A stretch of DNA of 64,000 nucleotides from Diplonema papillatum (taxonomy: Eukaryota > Euglenozoa > Diplonemea > Diplonemida > Diplonemidae), in the NCBI GenBank assembly GCA_030068145.1, contig JAPJBO010000418.1:1-64000 (forward strand), in the 5' to 3' direction. The position numbers and the translations under genes are program-made. This document shows positions 47,200 to 57,747 of this stretch, piece after piece. The notes under the pieces are model-generated. The model saw nothing but the letters and a program-made list of their open reading frames with translations, searched no databases and was not told the DNA's origin. Numbering within the stretch: position 1 is the stretch's first letter; every line of letters begins with the position of its first letter.

Positions 47200-47413
47200 T
47201 GTATAAGCACCCGCTTGGTAGGAAATGCTCGAGGAGACTGCCAGTTGCGATAGATCAAAGGGGGTACATGTGCTGGAGCCCACACGAAAAACAGGAAAAT
47301 CTGGGATTAGTGGCGGGCGTAAGCGTTCAACAAAAAAGACCCACTTTGTAGTTGTATTGTTTTTTCCCCCTCTAGCCTCCTTCGAAATGAGCACAAGTCA
47401 GTCCCTCGAGTAT
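47200..47413 (-). mobile_element. SINE-like element family A, copy 6
   Basis: A more diverged full-length copy (GGAAATGCTCGAGGAGACTG at the tail side) preceded by a T-rich stretch. Confidence 0.9.
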
Positions 47414-47506
47414 TTCTGTTTAAAACGAAGAACGAATACAAACGAATAGCCCGAAGGCCCCCGTTGCGGGTCTACCCGGGCCAGTCCAAACGTCGGCTCT
47501 GTGCCT

Positions 47507-47532
47507 GGAAAAAAAAAAAAAAAAAAAAAAAA
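47507..47532. repeat. Poly(A) tract at the end of the inverted SINE
   Basis: A run of about 25 A residues. Read on the minus strand it is a T run beyond the 3' part of the tRNA-derived SINE. Confidence 0.8.
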
Positions 47533-47559
47533 GAACCCAGCCCCGTTTGCAGTGTGCGT

Positions 47560-48545
47560 ACTTCCACAGCCTTAAGTACGTGCGCTCGGCTAAGGCCGGC
47601 GCGTGGCGAGACTGGAGGCAGCAGTTAAAGTTCGGGGAACAGCAAAGTTCGGGCGAAGCTAAGTTCGGGCAATGCTAAGTTCTGGTGAAGCAAAGTTCGG
47701 GTGAAGCTAAGTTCGGGCGAAACAAAGTTCGGGCGAAGCAAAGTTCGGGCGAAGCTAAGTTCGGGTGAGCAAAGTTCTGGTGAAGCAAAGTTCGGGCGAA
47801 GGTGAAGCTATGTTCGGGCGAAACAAAGTCCGGGCGAAGCTAAGTTCTGGGTGAAGCAAAGTTCGGTCGTTCTGGTGAAGCTAAGATCGGGCGAAACAAA
47901 GTTCGGCGAAGCTAAGTTCGGGTGAAGCAAAGTTCGGGCGAAGCTAAGTTCTGGTGAAGCAAAGTTCGGGCGAAGCTAAGTTCGGGTGAAGCAAAGTTCT
48001 GGTGAAGCTAAGTTCGGGCGAAACAAAGTTCGGGCGAAACAAAGTTCGGGCGAAGCTAAGTTCGGGTGAGCAAAGTTAGGTGAAGCAAAGTTCGGGCGAA
48101 GCAAAGCTCGGGTGAAGCTAAGTTCGGGCGAAACAAAGTCCGGGCGAAGCTAAGTTCGGGTGTAAAGTTTGGCCTCGTACCCGGGGCCCAGCACGGGGGG
48201 GGGCCGCCCTGGGGCAGCCTTTTCCCGCCGCCCCCCCCTCCGGTATTTCTCCGGGGGGCTGAGAAACTCCGCAAAAAACGCAAATTTCGGGCACATCAGG
48301 CCCCGAAACGACAGCAAACCTCGAAATAATCTTCGACCGGAAAAGTGTCATGGGCGGGGTTTGAACCCGGACACACCGGCCTGAAGGCCGACACCCGCTC
48401 ACTCTGCCACCCATATACATTTTCCCAGGGGGAGAAAAAGCCAGCTCCGCGCTATTATCTAGTTCAAAAACAATACAGTAGAGAAAAGTGGGGTTGGCTC
48501 GAATAGAGGCTATTCGCATTGCATGTTCATAGGACCTCCAGTCTC
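47560..48545 (-). mobile_element. tRNA-derived SINE, copy 2, with expanded internal tandem repeat
   Basis: On the minus strand the order is the same as in the 33664-34145 copy: upstream block with AGCCTCTATTCGAGCCAACC, tRNA-like block (48353-48413, B box GGTTCAAACCC), GC-rich block, tandem units, then the TGCCTCCAGTCTCGCC end. The tandem part, built on AAGTTCGGGCGAAGC-like 14-16-bp units, spans about 47630-48165. It has 30-odd degenerate units, against only a few in copy 1. Confidence 0.8.
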
Positions 48546-48592
48546 GAATCAAAGCCCTAATAGGTTTTATCTTGCTTTTCAAGCCTTATCTG

Positions 48593-48778
48593 CACCGCGG
48601 AGTCCAGCTTCAGAAGCTGGATTGGAAAAGCGTGGAGAAGACAGTGGTGGACCCGAGTCCCACCAGTGGCAGTGCTACGACCAAAACGCGTGTGAACGCA
48701 CGCCCGGAAGGCGGGTGTGACCCCCGCTTAAACAACTCCAGCGCTCAGCTCCAGCTTCTGAGGGTGGGCCCCATGGTG
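48593..48778. mobile_element. Foldback element, copy 2
   Basis: The inverted ends CACCGCGGAGTCCAGC...TTCAGAAGCTGGA and TCCAGCTTCTGAGG...CCCCATGGTG are related to those of the 46424 element. The interior differs and contains short hairpins such as CGCCCGGAAGGCGGG. Confidence 0.65.
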
Positions 48779-48904
48779 TCCTTGCGTTCCCCCATCCGCT
48801 CCTTTAAACCCAGCTGCTCGCTCCGCTGGTCCACAATCGATCCAGAACAGTCAACCGAAAGAGTGGGGAGCCAAGACAGGACGAGTCCGAAACACGGTTT
48901 TTCT

Positions 48905-49310
48905 TTTTTGTTGGGCAAACTGGAAACAATTTGCGCCCGTAACAGCTGGAACGATGCCGTGCCTGAATATCCGCACGACGTACCCTATGTTCAGTGGGAG
49001 TTGAGATTCTCTGTCAAGATGCTAGCCGCCGCCATAGGGCGGGCTATTGCCAAAAGGAGGAGAGCCCGCGAAACAACGTGTCAACACACGCCTGCCAGGC
49101 GGTCTCGTCCGCCAGTCAGAACGCCCCCGGCTGCGCCACCATCGGTGCAACAATCATCTTTGACAGGGCCACGGCTCGCTCCGCGCCCACGGCGCAACGA
49201 CTTGCGCCCGCCGTAGTAGTACGGGATAGTAGTGGGGCGACCGGACACTCTCGGAGAGATGGTCCCTGCACTCTAACTCGTCTCTCTCTCTCTCTCTCTT
49301 TTTTGTGTTA
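48905..49310 (+). pseudogene. Dispersed coding-like element, copy without the array
   Basis: This is the counterpart of the element split by the 22-bp array. Its frame (within an open stretch to 49216) reads KLETICARNSWNDAVPEYPH, DVPYVQWELRFSVKMLAAA, then an Arg/Lys-rich part. No array is present where the other copy has one (about 49150). It ends in a (TC)n run. The protein is unknown and could be a gene fragment or transposon-derived. Confidence 0.5.
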
Positions 49311-51440
49311 ACAATGCACTGTTGGTACTACAAATTAGTAGTTGGCAGCGTACTAAAAGCAACTCACCAAATCAGGTGAAAAGCCGCTAGTGCGCACAAA
49401 CAAACGGAAGCGCCATACTAATTTTTGCTCGTTGTTCTACTTGTGGCGCCGTTGGGGGAGTGTATACGTTGATCTTGTTGTTTCATAGAATTGCAAGCAA
49501 AGCAGAGTACCGCACGTGTTCGACTTCGCCCCCATGGAAAAATAGTTCGAAGTCTTTTTTTTTTTTTTTTTTTGACGCTTCCTTCGCGTTTTCTACTTGC
49601 GCGCTCTTCAGCTGCCTCCGTTTTGCATTGCAAAAAGAACGGAAAACTCGCGGCGACGTTCACCGAAGCAAGAAGTAACATAGAGGTAGCCGCTTTGCTT
49701 GCACTGTGTTTGTTGATATTCCTTTCCACACAATCTCATATGTACTCAATATGAGATTTGCTGCGGGGAGGCGCCACCACTTATTCTGGGCCTGGGTGAG
49801 AGTCCTCAGGAGCCCGTTCAGCGTTCATGCACACGGTGAGCTCCAGTCGCAGGAGATGGGCAGTGAACAAGGGTGGGGTTTCTGACATTTTCCGGGGTCA
49901 GGGTCAGCAAACGAGATTCCGGACGATGGGCATCGAAAGGGGGAGGTTTCCCCCAACTCCCACCACTTCAATTTGTGTTCCCTTATCCCAATGGGATCAC
50001 AAAATCTTGCTCCCTTACAACTCAACGGGGTTGCTTTCGGCGAGCCCGTTGGGATGTAAGCGAATTCCACCAAAGTAGAACGATTCCTGTCGTGTACAGG
50101 GCTAAACCTCTCTGAGGAAGAAGAGGTCTATACTAGCCCTCTTTGGTTGGTTATGTCCTTGTCATCCGTGGACCAGACCGAAAAACGGGTGTGCTTTGCG
50201 CATGCGCACTACCCCCCCCCCAATATTCGCGGCCAGCTGCTGGAGGTGGAGTGAACCGTGCTCCAAGGGTGCTGGCTTGTCGAGCGCAGCAGGTGTAACC
50301 GACGATCTAGATTTCTTCCCGAATCTGAGATGCACCTTCGGTCAGAATCTAAACCGGCCCACCCTGCTGATAGACTGCTGATAGGATAGACTGCGATAGT
50401 TTGGATTAGTTGAGGTTAGAATGCGGAATATCTGTAGCGATGGCCTCGCATCGATCACTAATAGACTACCTCTTCGATCGTACCGTGTCGTGCTATTGGC
50501 TCTTTGATAAGAGTGCAAATAATCTGTGGCGACAATCCGCATGCCTAGACTGTGATAGACAACAGCAGGAAATTCCATGCAGTTCCAGGAAATAGGAGTG
50601 GACTGGCTCAGAATCTCTCCAAATGGCACCCCCCGGGAATGCTGAAAACGGGAATTTCCCACGGATGTGGATGTGCGCTTCCCCCTGCCTCTTCCCGCCC
50701 CTCTACTATTCCAAGCATGTTCGTGCACCCCTCCACCCCTCCCGCCGACCCCCCCCCCTCTTTTTTTCCAAAACACAACCAAGTAGCAAACGAAGGCTAA
50801 CGCTTCTTATGCACGCGCCTCTCCCCAAGGAGTGTGCCCCCGCAACTAAGAGTGATATTCTTGAAGCCGGCACCTGTCGCATGGCAACCTCTGTGGTCCA
50901 CACAGCTGGGCTCCCCCCCCCCGTCCATACTTCTTCTTATGCAACGACCCCCCATACTCTTCATCGTCTTTTTTGAAGAAGGCTGGATGCCAGGATCATA
51001 CGAAAGGCATTGTTCTGTCAAAGGTTCCCCCCACCCCGGACGGCACCGCGCGGGGGAAACAAACCCTCGACTTACTCGTATCTTTGGGCATGGCTTGAAA
51101 AAGTCGCAAGATACGTGCCTCCGTTCTGCAGTCTGCAGCGGCATGCAACGCAAAGGGCAGTGAGCTGCTCGTAAAGCGTGGGGGCCCCGGGCTGCATTCT
51201 TAGCGGGTGCACCTTTTTGGAGCCGTGGCTGTGAGTGGAGCAAGAGGAGGGCGCGTATCGTGCTGGCTGACTCTACTCTATTAAGTCTTTTTGCTGCAGT
51301 GGTACCCCCCGGAAACCGAAGTAACGGAGTACGCAAGAAGCACAAACTCCGCACGAACTACGCGCACCCCCCCAAACACTAGCTAAACATTAAGCTAAGA
51401 TTTTCCCCCCACCCAGCACCGGGCTAAGTAGTAGCACGGG
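49311..51440. other. Gene-free intergenic DNA
   Basis: No gene is recognised. T-run at 49555-49572. A perfect 10-bp hairpin, AATCTCATAT with a 7-base loop, lies at 49732-49758. Dispersed GGTTAGAATGCGGAATATCT-type blocks lie at 50395-50545. Confidence 0.5.
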
Positions 51441-51441
51441 T

Positions 51442-52016
51442 GGTCCTAGCTGTGACGAGCTACGAACAGCCGCCTGACAAACCAGACTCACACCGCTGTC
51501 CTGTCTGCAGACACTCAGGTTCCGCGCTGATGATGGTCCGCCTTGTGTGTCCGTGGCTTAAAGGACCGAAACACGGTGCAGACGGGACCAGTGCGGTGTT
51601 GAGCATACCCATTCCAAGCACGTTCTTGCAATCCCCCCCACCCACCCAGAGACCCGGGCTAAGTAGTGTGATGGACCTTTCTTCGGAGTGGCTCACGCAC
51701 TCAAAGTTCGACTTATACGCACGAACTACGCACGAACTGTGCAGGAACTACGCAATACGGGGTTTTCGGGGGTACCACGTTGTGCAGTCAGTGCGTTCTG
51801 GCCAGAATGTTGGCTTCCCAGGGACGGGTTTGCCTACGCTCTCGTAGCATGGGTAGTCATGGCTGTGTCGAGACGAGCCGCCCTACACACCAGACTCATA
51901 CCGCTGCCTGTTTGCAGGCACTCAGGCACCGCGCCGATGGTCTGTGTACTGTGTCGTAGCTTAAAGGACTGCAGTGCGGTGGAAATAGGAGACGACCGTT
52001 GCGGTGCTGAGCGCCT
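51442..52016 (+). repeat. Dispersed repeat family G, two copies in direct order
   Basis: The first copy (51442-51640) is close to the one at 13772. The second (about 51857-52016) is more diverged but keeps CAGACTCATACCGCTGCCTG and GCTTAAAGGACTGCAGTGCG. The DNA between them has no recognisable feature. Confidence 0.75.
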
Positions 52017-52599
52017 ATGCACTCCGTGTACGTACTCGCACCTTCCCCCACACCGCCCCCAACCCATTGGCCTTTCCTTCCTTCATTTTGTGACGTCCTT
52101 TCGCTCCTTACCAGTTTCACCTCTGTCTTCCTGTCCTCCACCACCAAGACTCTCTCCCACCCCACGAGCACGTGCATCGCACGGAGCTTTTGTCTTGACG
52201 GATCCTCCCGTTTCCTTCTCGACAAAACCCCCACGTTTTTTTTTTTTCTCTCGCTCTCTCTTTTTTTCAGCCTCCGCTCCCTCGCCGAGCGCAGGCAAAA
52301 TTTGTCGGAAATGTTCGGAGAAGAAGAATGGGTAGCAAGCTCGCTCGCCGCCGCCAACATCCCGGCTTGCAGAAACGCTTACTGTTGCTCCCCCCGCCCG
52401 CTCCCTAGTGCTCTTTCTGTCGCCAACGGTTCTTTGCGAGTCCGTGCGCCCGACGAAAAGCCAACTCTCCCGTTTTTCGCCAGGCGTGTCTAGGGAGCTG
52501 CGCGTGGCCCCGAGCTTTTACTGCGAGAACCGGGCGGCGGCTGTGGCGAGGGTCTTTTTTTCTCATTTAATTTTCTTTCCTGACTGGCTATTGTGAGCC

Positions 52600-52917
<318 letters not shown>

Positions 52918-53546
52918 CCGTGCACAATGGCTTTTGGCGAAGGGTTCTATGCCTTGTAGCGCTTTATCGTTTGTTCACTCCTTACATACCGCGCGCGCCT
53001 TCAGCCGTCAGCTGACATGTGGGCAGACGAACCTCCTTAGTCCCGCTCGACGGGGGAGCGGCAAACGCGCACCAGCAAGCGACGTCGAAGCTGATCCGGC
53101 CGATCGCGCGACTCTGCGGACGTGACGGGTTTGAAGGCGGACCAGGTGAGGGCGGGCGGGAAGAAGCTGATGGCTAACGACGCCTGGGAAGTGGTCTGGG
53201 GTCGACCGAGCCCGCCAGTCGGCGAGACGATGATGAAGATGCTCGCGGATCTGCGGGGGTCGCAGAAGAAGTTGGCGTACGATGTGAAAGAGACGCGGAT
53301 AAACGAGTGGCGCCGGAGCATGCAGCTGGCCGCCAAGGTTGCACCCGGGAGAATCTTCGCGTGGCGGACCGGAGACAGGTGGTGTAGATACCATCCCACT
53401 ACGTAGCCCTCTCTAAGGGGCTTTAAGGGGCAGTATGGTGGTACCGCAGGTGTACGAAAACATACACATACGTCGCCCTTCGCGGGGCACCATGTGTCCT
53501 GGTATCAAGGCCTGCTAACGACCTGTCATGGAAGTAGCGTGGAAAT
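52918..53546. other. Spacer with one unrecognised open frame
   Basis: A plus-strand frame at about 53122-53406 contains WEVVWGRPSPPVGETMMKML and an Arg/Lys-rich part ending in FAWRTGDRWCRYHPTT. It has fairly even codon usage but no ATG-led start and no family that I recognise. It could be an exon or a LINE fragment. Nothing else is evident. Confidence 0.3.
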
Positions 53547-53712
53547 CACAAAAACTGACGTTTGAGGGTTGTCCCAACTTTTTGGGTCACAAATAATGAC
53601 GTTTGAGGGTTGTCCCACTTTTTTGGATCACAAGAACTGACGTTTGAGGCTTGTCCCAACTTTCTGGGTCACAAAAACTGACGTTTGAGGGTTGTCCCAA
53701 CTTTTTGGGTCG
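53547..53712. repeat. 41-bp tandem repeat, four copies
   Basis: The units contain CTGACGTTTGAGGGTTGTCC and CAACTTTTTGGGTCACAA, with single-base differences between copies. Confidence 0.92.
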
Positions 53713-56580
53713 CAAATACTTGCAGTTTACTGAGGGAATAGGAGCAAGACGCATGGCTAGATGAGCACGACCACCTCGAATCGACACCAGAAGAATTCGT
53801 GGTGGGATGGCTTCGACGACTAGTAACATTCCGGTAAAAAGTAGCACTCCTGAACTAGCCCGAACCAACAGGATCACAGAATGTCGGTCACACCTTGCCG
53901 ATTCTTTTTGTTGAGGTTTTTGGGGAGGCGACATGGTTCGCGACAGGGAAACGGGGACCTGCCCTTGGGATGGCTCCCGGGGCGGTAAGCGGGTTGGACC
54001 CGTCATGTTTTACAGGATTCGCTCCGTCTGGTTTGAATCAATCCATTGTTCCATTTCCGTGTCCTTGGGGTTCCGCAAGGACCGTTTTCATGGGTGGTTC
54101 AGGGTGTACCGCGTTTTCGCGGTTTCTTCCTCAGCCTTCTCCAGGGGGTTTTTCACCCATGGTGCATAGCGTTCCGGAGTTCAGGTGGCTGATCTGCTGC
54201 CCGCCGAAGAGTTGCTCGCTCCGCCAGCCATGCCCGGCACTGGGTTTACAGGCATTGCCGCCGCACGTAGGGGATTATCTGGCCGCTGAGCGACGTTGTG
54301 GGCCGTCGGGTCCACGGTTTTACCAGACGCGCGCACAACACGCGTCTTCCACAGTCGCAGGCGGAAAAGGAGGCACCCCCACGTGGCGGCGGTGCCGGCC
54401 ATGGATACGGCGGCGCTCCGGCACAGGATGAAACCTGACGTACGCGTCAGATTTTTGACTCGGTCTGGAATGCCACGTTTTTCCCCGTTCGTGATGATCA
54501 AGAAGGAAACTCTTCCGAGGGCCAGCAGAGGAGGAGTCACCTCATGCACTCCCACGCTTCCGAGCTCGTTAGGCTTGGCATTGCGTCGCCTTTCGACACG
54601 CCGGGCACTTTCCGCAACGTGCCTTTTACGGACGATGAACCCCTCGCGCAGAACACCAATCCGGAGTGATTCTCCGGACGGAAAAGGTGGGGGCAGGAAA
54701 AAATCTGTGCTCCCTAAGCCCCAAATTTTTGGCATTTCGCCGGAAAACATTTCCCCCCCACTTGTTCCATAGCAAACAGAACTAATCGAAATCGGGGCCC
54801 GAAATCCGTGTGGAACTGACTGCGGCTGGTGTCAGATTGTGCGGCAGAAAATCTCAGATTGTGTAGACGACTGCACTATCTGAGATTTCCAAACTCGAAA
54901 CTCAAATTGCTAGCGTTTATTGTTGAGGTCCGGTGGGTTGGCGTGAGTCAAATTTCGTAAGGGCAAATCCAGATTGGGCGCTTCAAATCTCAAATCTCGC
55001 AGCACTCAAGTTTTGTTTGCTCAAAAGTGTACTTGTCCGCACAAGCTGGGATCTGTCACACCCACAAAAGTCACCAACATAGCTCACCCAGAAATTCACT
55101 CCTCAGGTGCATGTATTAAGTCTAATAAAATTTTGGGCAGTGTAGTAAGTCTATTTTTTTTTTTCGAAGTGTATTAAGTCGAATTCAAAATTTGGCAGTG
55201 CATTAAGTCTAAATTGAATTTCATTGGTGTATTAACTGCAAAGACCGTTAAATTGTCGATGAGCCTCATAGTGAGAAGTTAACGGCATAATATCATGTGA
55301 ACCCTCATACCCTCATGCATAACAACAAGTGGGTTGTGAAGGGGGGCAAGTTTCACGTGTTCGGCGACGCTGCAGAGCCAAAGAAGCCTACAGGTGACTA
55401 CCGATTTCTTTGCCTGTTCGCAAAACGTCCGGCTTTGACGCTCGCGGTCAACAGACCCGTAGAAACTGTACAACCGGTTTAATCCCGACTCGGCAGTCTC
55501 GAGGCATGAGTGGTCCTGGTCCTGGCTGCGACGAGCTAGGAATGGCTGCCTGACCAAGACTCTCTTGTCTGCAGACCCTCAGGCTCCGCTGATGAATGTC
55601 CGTGGCTTAAAGGACCCATACCTAAGCCGGTCCATCCCCTCCTGATAGACTGTGATAGACAGAAGAATGCAGCTCCAGGCAATTCTATGCAGCTCCAGGG
55701 GATAGGGATGTACCTGATAGACCGTGGTGGACCTCGATTCGCCACAATGAACAGCGGCAGGCAATACGATGCAGTTCAGCTTACTCATACCATTCCAAGT
55801 ACACTCTTGCATTCCAGTCCCGTCGGTGGCAGTCGGAAATCAAGGCTAGTGTTCAATCGCGATTGCTGAATTAAGACTTGAAGTTCCACCCACTCTTTTT
55901 CTTGCAGGATACTTCTTCAAAAGAAAAAAAGGACGAACACAGACACTGCTGAGAATTAACTCGGTAGCCAAAAAAAGAAACCAGTTCAAAAAAGCAAAGT
56001 AAAAGGAAAACAAGTAGTTTCAGCGGGAAATTTAAGAAAGAAGTAATCATCCAAACCGGACGAAAAAGTAAAAAGCAAAAAAAAAAAAGAAGCGAAAAAA
56101 AAACAGTCAATAAAAAAAGGAAAAACGAAATAATCCAACACACTCCCGTACTACCTCTGATCCCAGCACACACAGACAACCACAAGCAACACAAGTCGGA
56201 AAAAAGACAAACTAATAATAACAGTAGCCAACCTAGGCTGGACCTTGCGAAACAAACAGAAACGCCGAAAAGCCATCAGTCTGTACGCCCGTAGAGGACC
56301 GTCAGAAAAAACGCAGGAAATAAAAAAAAGGAGCAAGAACCAACGAGGCCCCCCGTCCGCGAGGCTGGGTTGACACCACCATTCGTCGCGCCTCTGTGAG
56401 TTCTTTGTCTCTCTCTTTCTCTCTCTTTTTTTCTCGCGCGCGCGCGATACCCCCACACACACACACACTCACACACACTCTCTCTTTTTCTTCGTCTTTT
56501 TTTTTCTCCTCCAAGAAGGAGTAGACAGACAAAAAGCACTTCCCCAAAACCCTCCTTTCCCCCCACAAAAAAAAGGCGCG
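53713..56580. other. Intergenic DNA with repeats, upstream of the 388-codon gene
   Basis: No gene is recognised. A minus-strand open frame at 54181-54750 has no family that I can name. Near 55110-55245 are three or four loose copies of a GTGTATTAAGTC unit. Family G recurs at 55509-55617 and the GATAGACCGTGGTGGACC repeat at 55625-55775. The 150 bp before the ATG at 56581 are CT-rich with a short CA run, which might be promoter or 5' UTR. Confidence 0.5.
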
Positions 56581-57747
56581 ATGACCCCTAACTGCCAGTT
56601 GTCAGCCGCGGCGGGGCTTTGCGACGAGACGCTCGTCGTGTGCCGGCAGACGCTGCGGCTCGGGCCGGGGGGGCGCTCGGAGCCTAAGGCGGCGGCGCCG
56701 GCCGCAGGCCGCCGCATCCCGCAGCTGACCGACGAGGTGCGGCAGTGCCTCGAATCCTTCACCTTCGCGGACCAGGAGCCGGCGGCGGAGGAGCAGCGGC
56801 CCGGCTGGGTTCCCGCCCTCGGCACGAGCGCGCAGCAGCTGCGGCTGCTCGGCACGGTGCCGGAACGGCTGAACCTGCACTGCGGCGAGCACCCGGAGCT
56901 CGAGGGCCTGTACTCGCTCATGCCGGACCTGTTCAATGGCATGCCGGCGTGGGCGTCCGGGCAGGCGCGGCTGTACTCGTCGAAGAACGGGCTTTGGTCC
57001 GTGGTTGATTCGGAGGCCGGGCAAGCGGCGGACCTGGGCTGGGTCACCTCTGTGACGTGCCACCACGGCATCGGCCCGCACGTGCTGTGCAACTGGCAGG
57101 TCTTTGACAGCAGCCGGTGGGTCAACACGTACCCGTCGCCGTTCACGGTGGCGGTCGTCGCGAAGCCGAAAGCAAAGGGTCGCGACAACGACGCGGGCTA
57201 CCAGCTGCTGCGCATGGCGCGCATCATCGCCCGGCGGGAGCAGCGGGCGGGCCACCAGCAGCACGCCGCCGCGGAGGAGCAAAGCAAGCAGCCGGAAAAG
57301 GCCGCCGCTGCGTGCGCCAAAAAGGAACACCCGACCGCCGCCGCCGCCACCGAATTCCTCTCGCGGGAAAACAGCAGCGTCGGGTACTACAGCGACAAGG
57401 TGAGCTCTTCCTCCCGGCTCTCCCACGCGGCGCTCTCCGAGGGCCGCCAGCAGCACACCGCCGCGGAGGAAAAAGACAAGCGGCCGGAGGAGGCTGCCGC
57501 TGCGTGCGCCAAAAAGGAGCACCCGGCTGCCGCCGCCGCCGCCGCCGCCACCACCGAAGTCCTCTCGCGGGAAAACAGCAGCGTCGGGTACTATAGCGAC
57601 AAGGTGAGCTCTTCCTCCCGGCTCTCCCACGCGGCGCTCTCCGAGGGCCGCCAGCGCACGACCAGAAAACGGCACAGCTCGATGTCGCCCCTCTCCACCG
57701 CCACCGCGAGCGTGTCCTTCTGCACCACCCCCTTGGCAATCGACTGA
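56581..57747 (+). CDS. Unknown 388-residue protein with NG-P-W repeat domain and duplicated C-terminal module
   Basis: The frame runs from ATG at 56581 to TGA, is strongly GC-rich at third positions and lies among non-coding DNA, so it is likely real. Residues ~120-193 (GLYSLMPDLFNGMPAW, LYSSKNGLWSVVDSE, GWVTSV, NWQVFDSSRWV) resemble a short domain common in protist proteins, in which a ligand-free 'NGxPvW' strand is followed by 'WY' and 'GW' strands. Its function is unknown. The C-terminal half carries two copies of a ~66-residue module (AAEE..., AAAACAKKEHP, LSRENSSVGYYSDK, LSHAALSEGRQ). No signal peptide or membrane span is seen. In both module copies AAG is followed by GTGAGC, a good donor, and GCCAG-like acceptors lie ~55 bp on. 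An in-frame mini-intron is therefore possible in each. The start is the first ATG after a CT-rich leader. Confidence 0.6.
   Translation: MTPNCQLSAAAGLCDETLVVCRQTLRLGPGGRSEPKAAAPAAGRRIPQLTDEVRQCLESFTFADQEPAAEEQRPGWVPALGTSAQQLRLLGTVPERLNLHCGEHPELEGLYSLMPDLFNGMPAWASGQARLYSSKNGLWSVVDSEAGQAADLGWVTSVTCHHGIGPHVLCNWQVFDSSRWVNTYPSPFTVAVVAKPKAKGRDNDAGYQLLRMARIIARREQRAGHQQHAAAEEQSKQPEKAAAACAKKEHPTAAAATEFLSRENSSVGYYSDKVSSSSRLSHAALSEGRQQHTAAEEKDKRPEEAAAACAKKEHPAAAAAAAATTEVLSRENSSVGYYSDKVSSSSRLSHAALSEGRQRTTRKRHSSMSPLSTATASVSFCTTPLAID

Noticed and set aside
53122-53406. 94-codon frame as a LINE fragment
   Set aside because: Composition is plausible, but no catalytic motif can be identified.
54181-54750. 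189-codon minus-strand frame
   Set aside because: No recognisable family and no second copy. Left as an unsupported frame.
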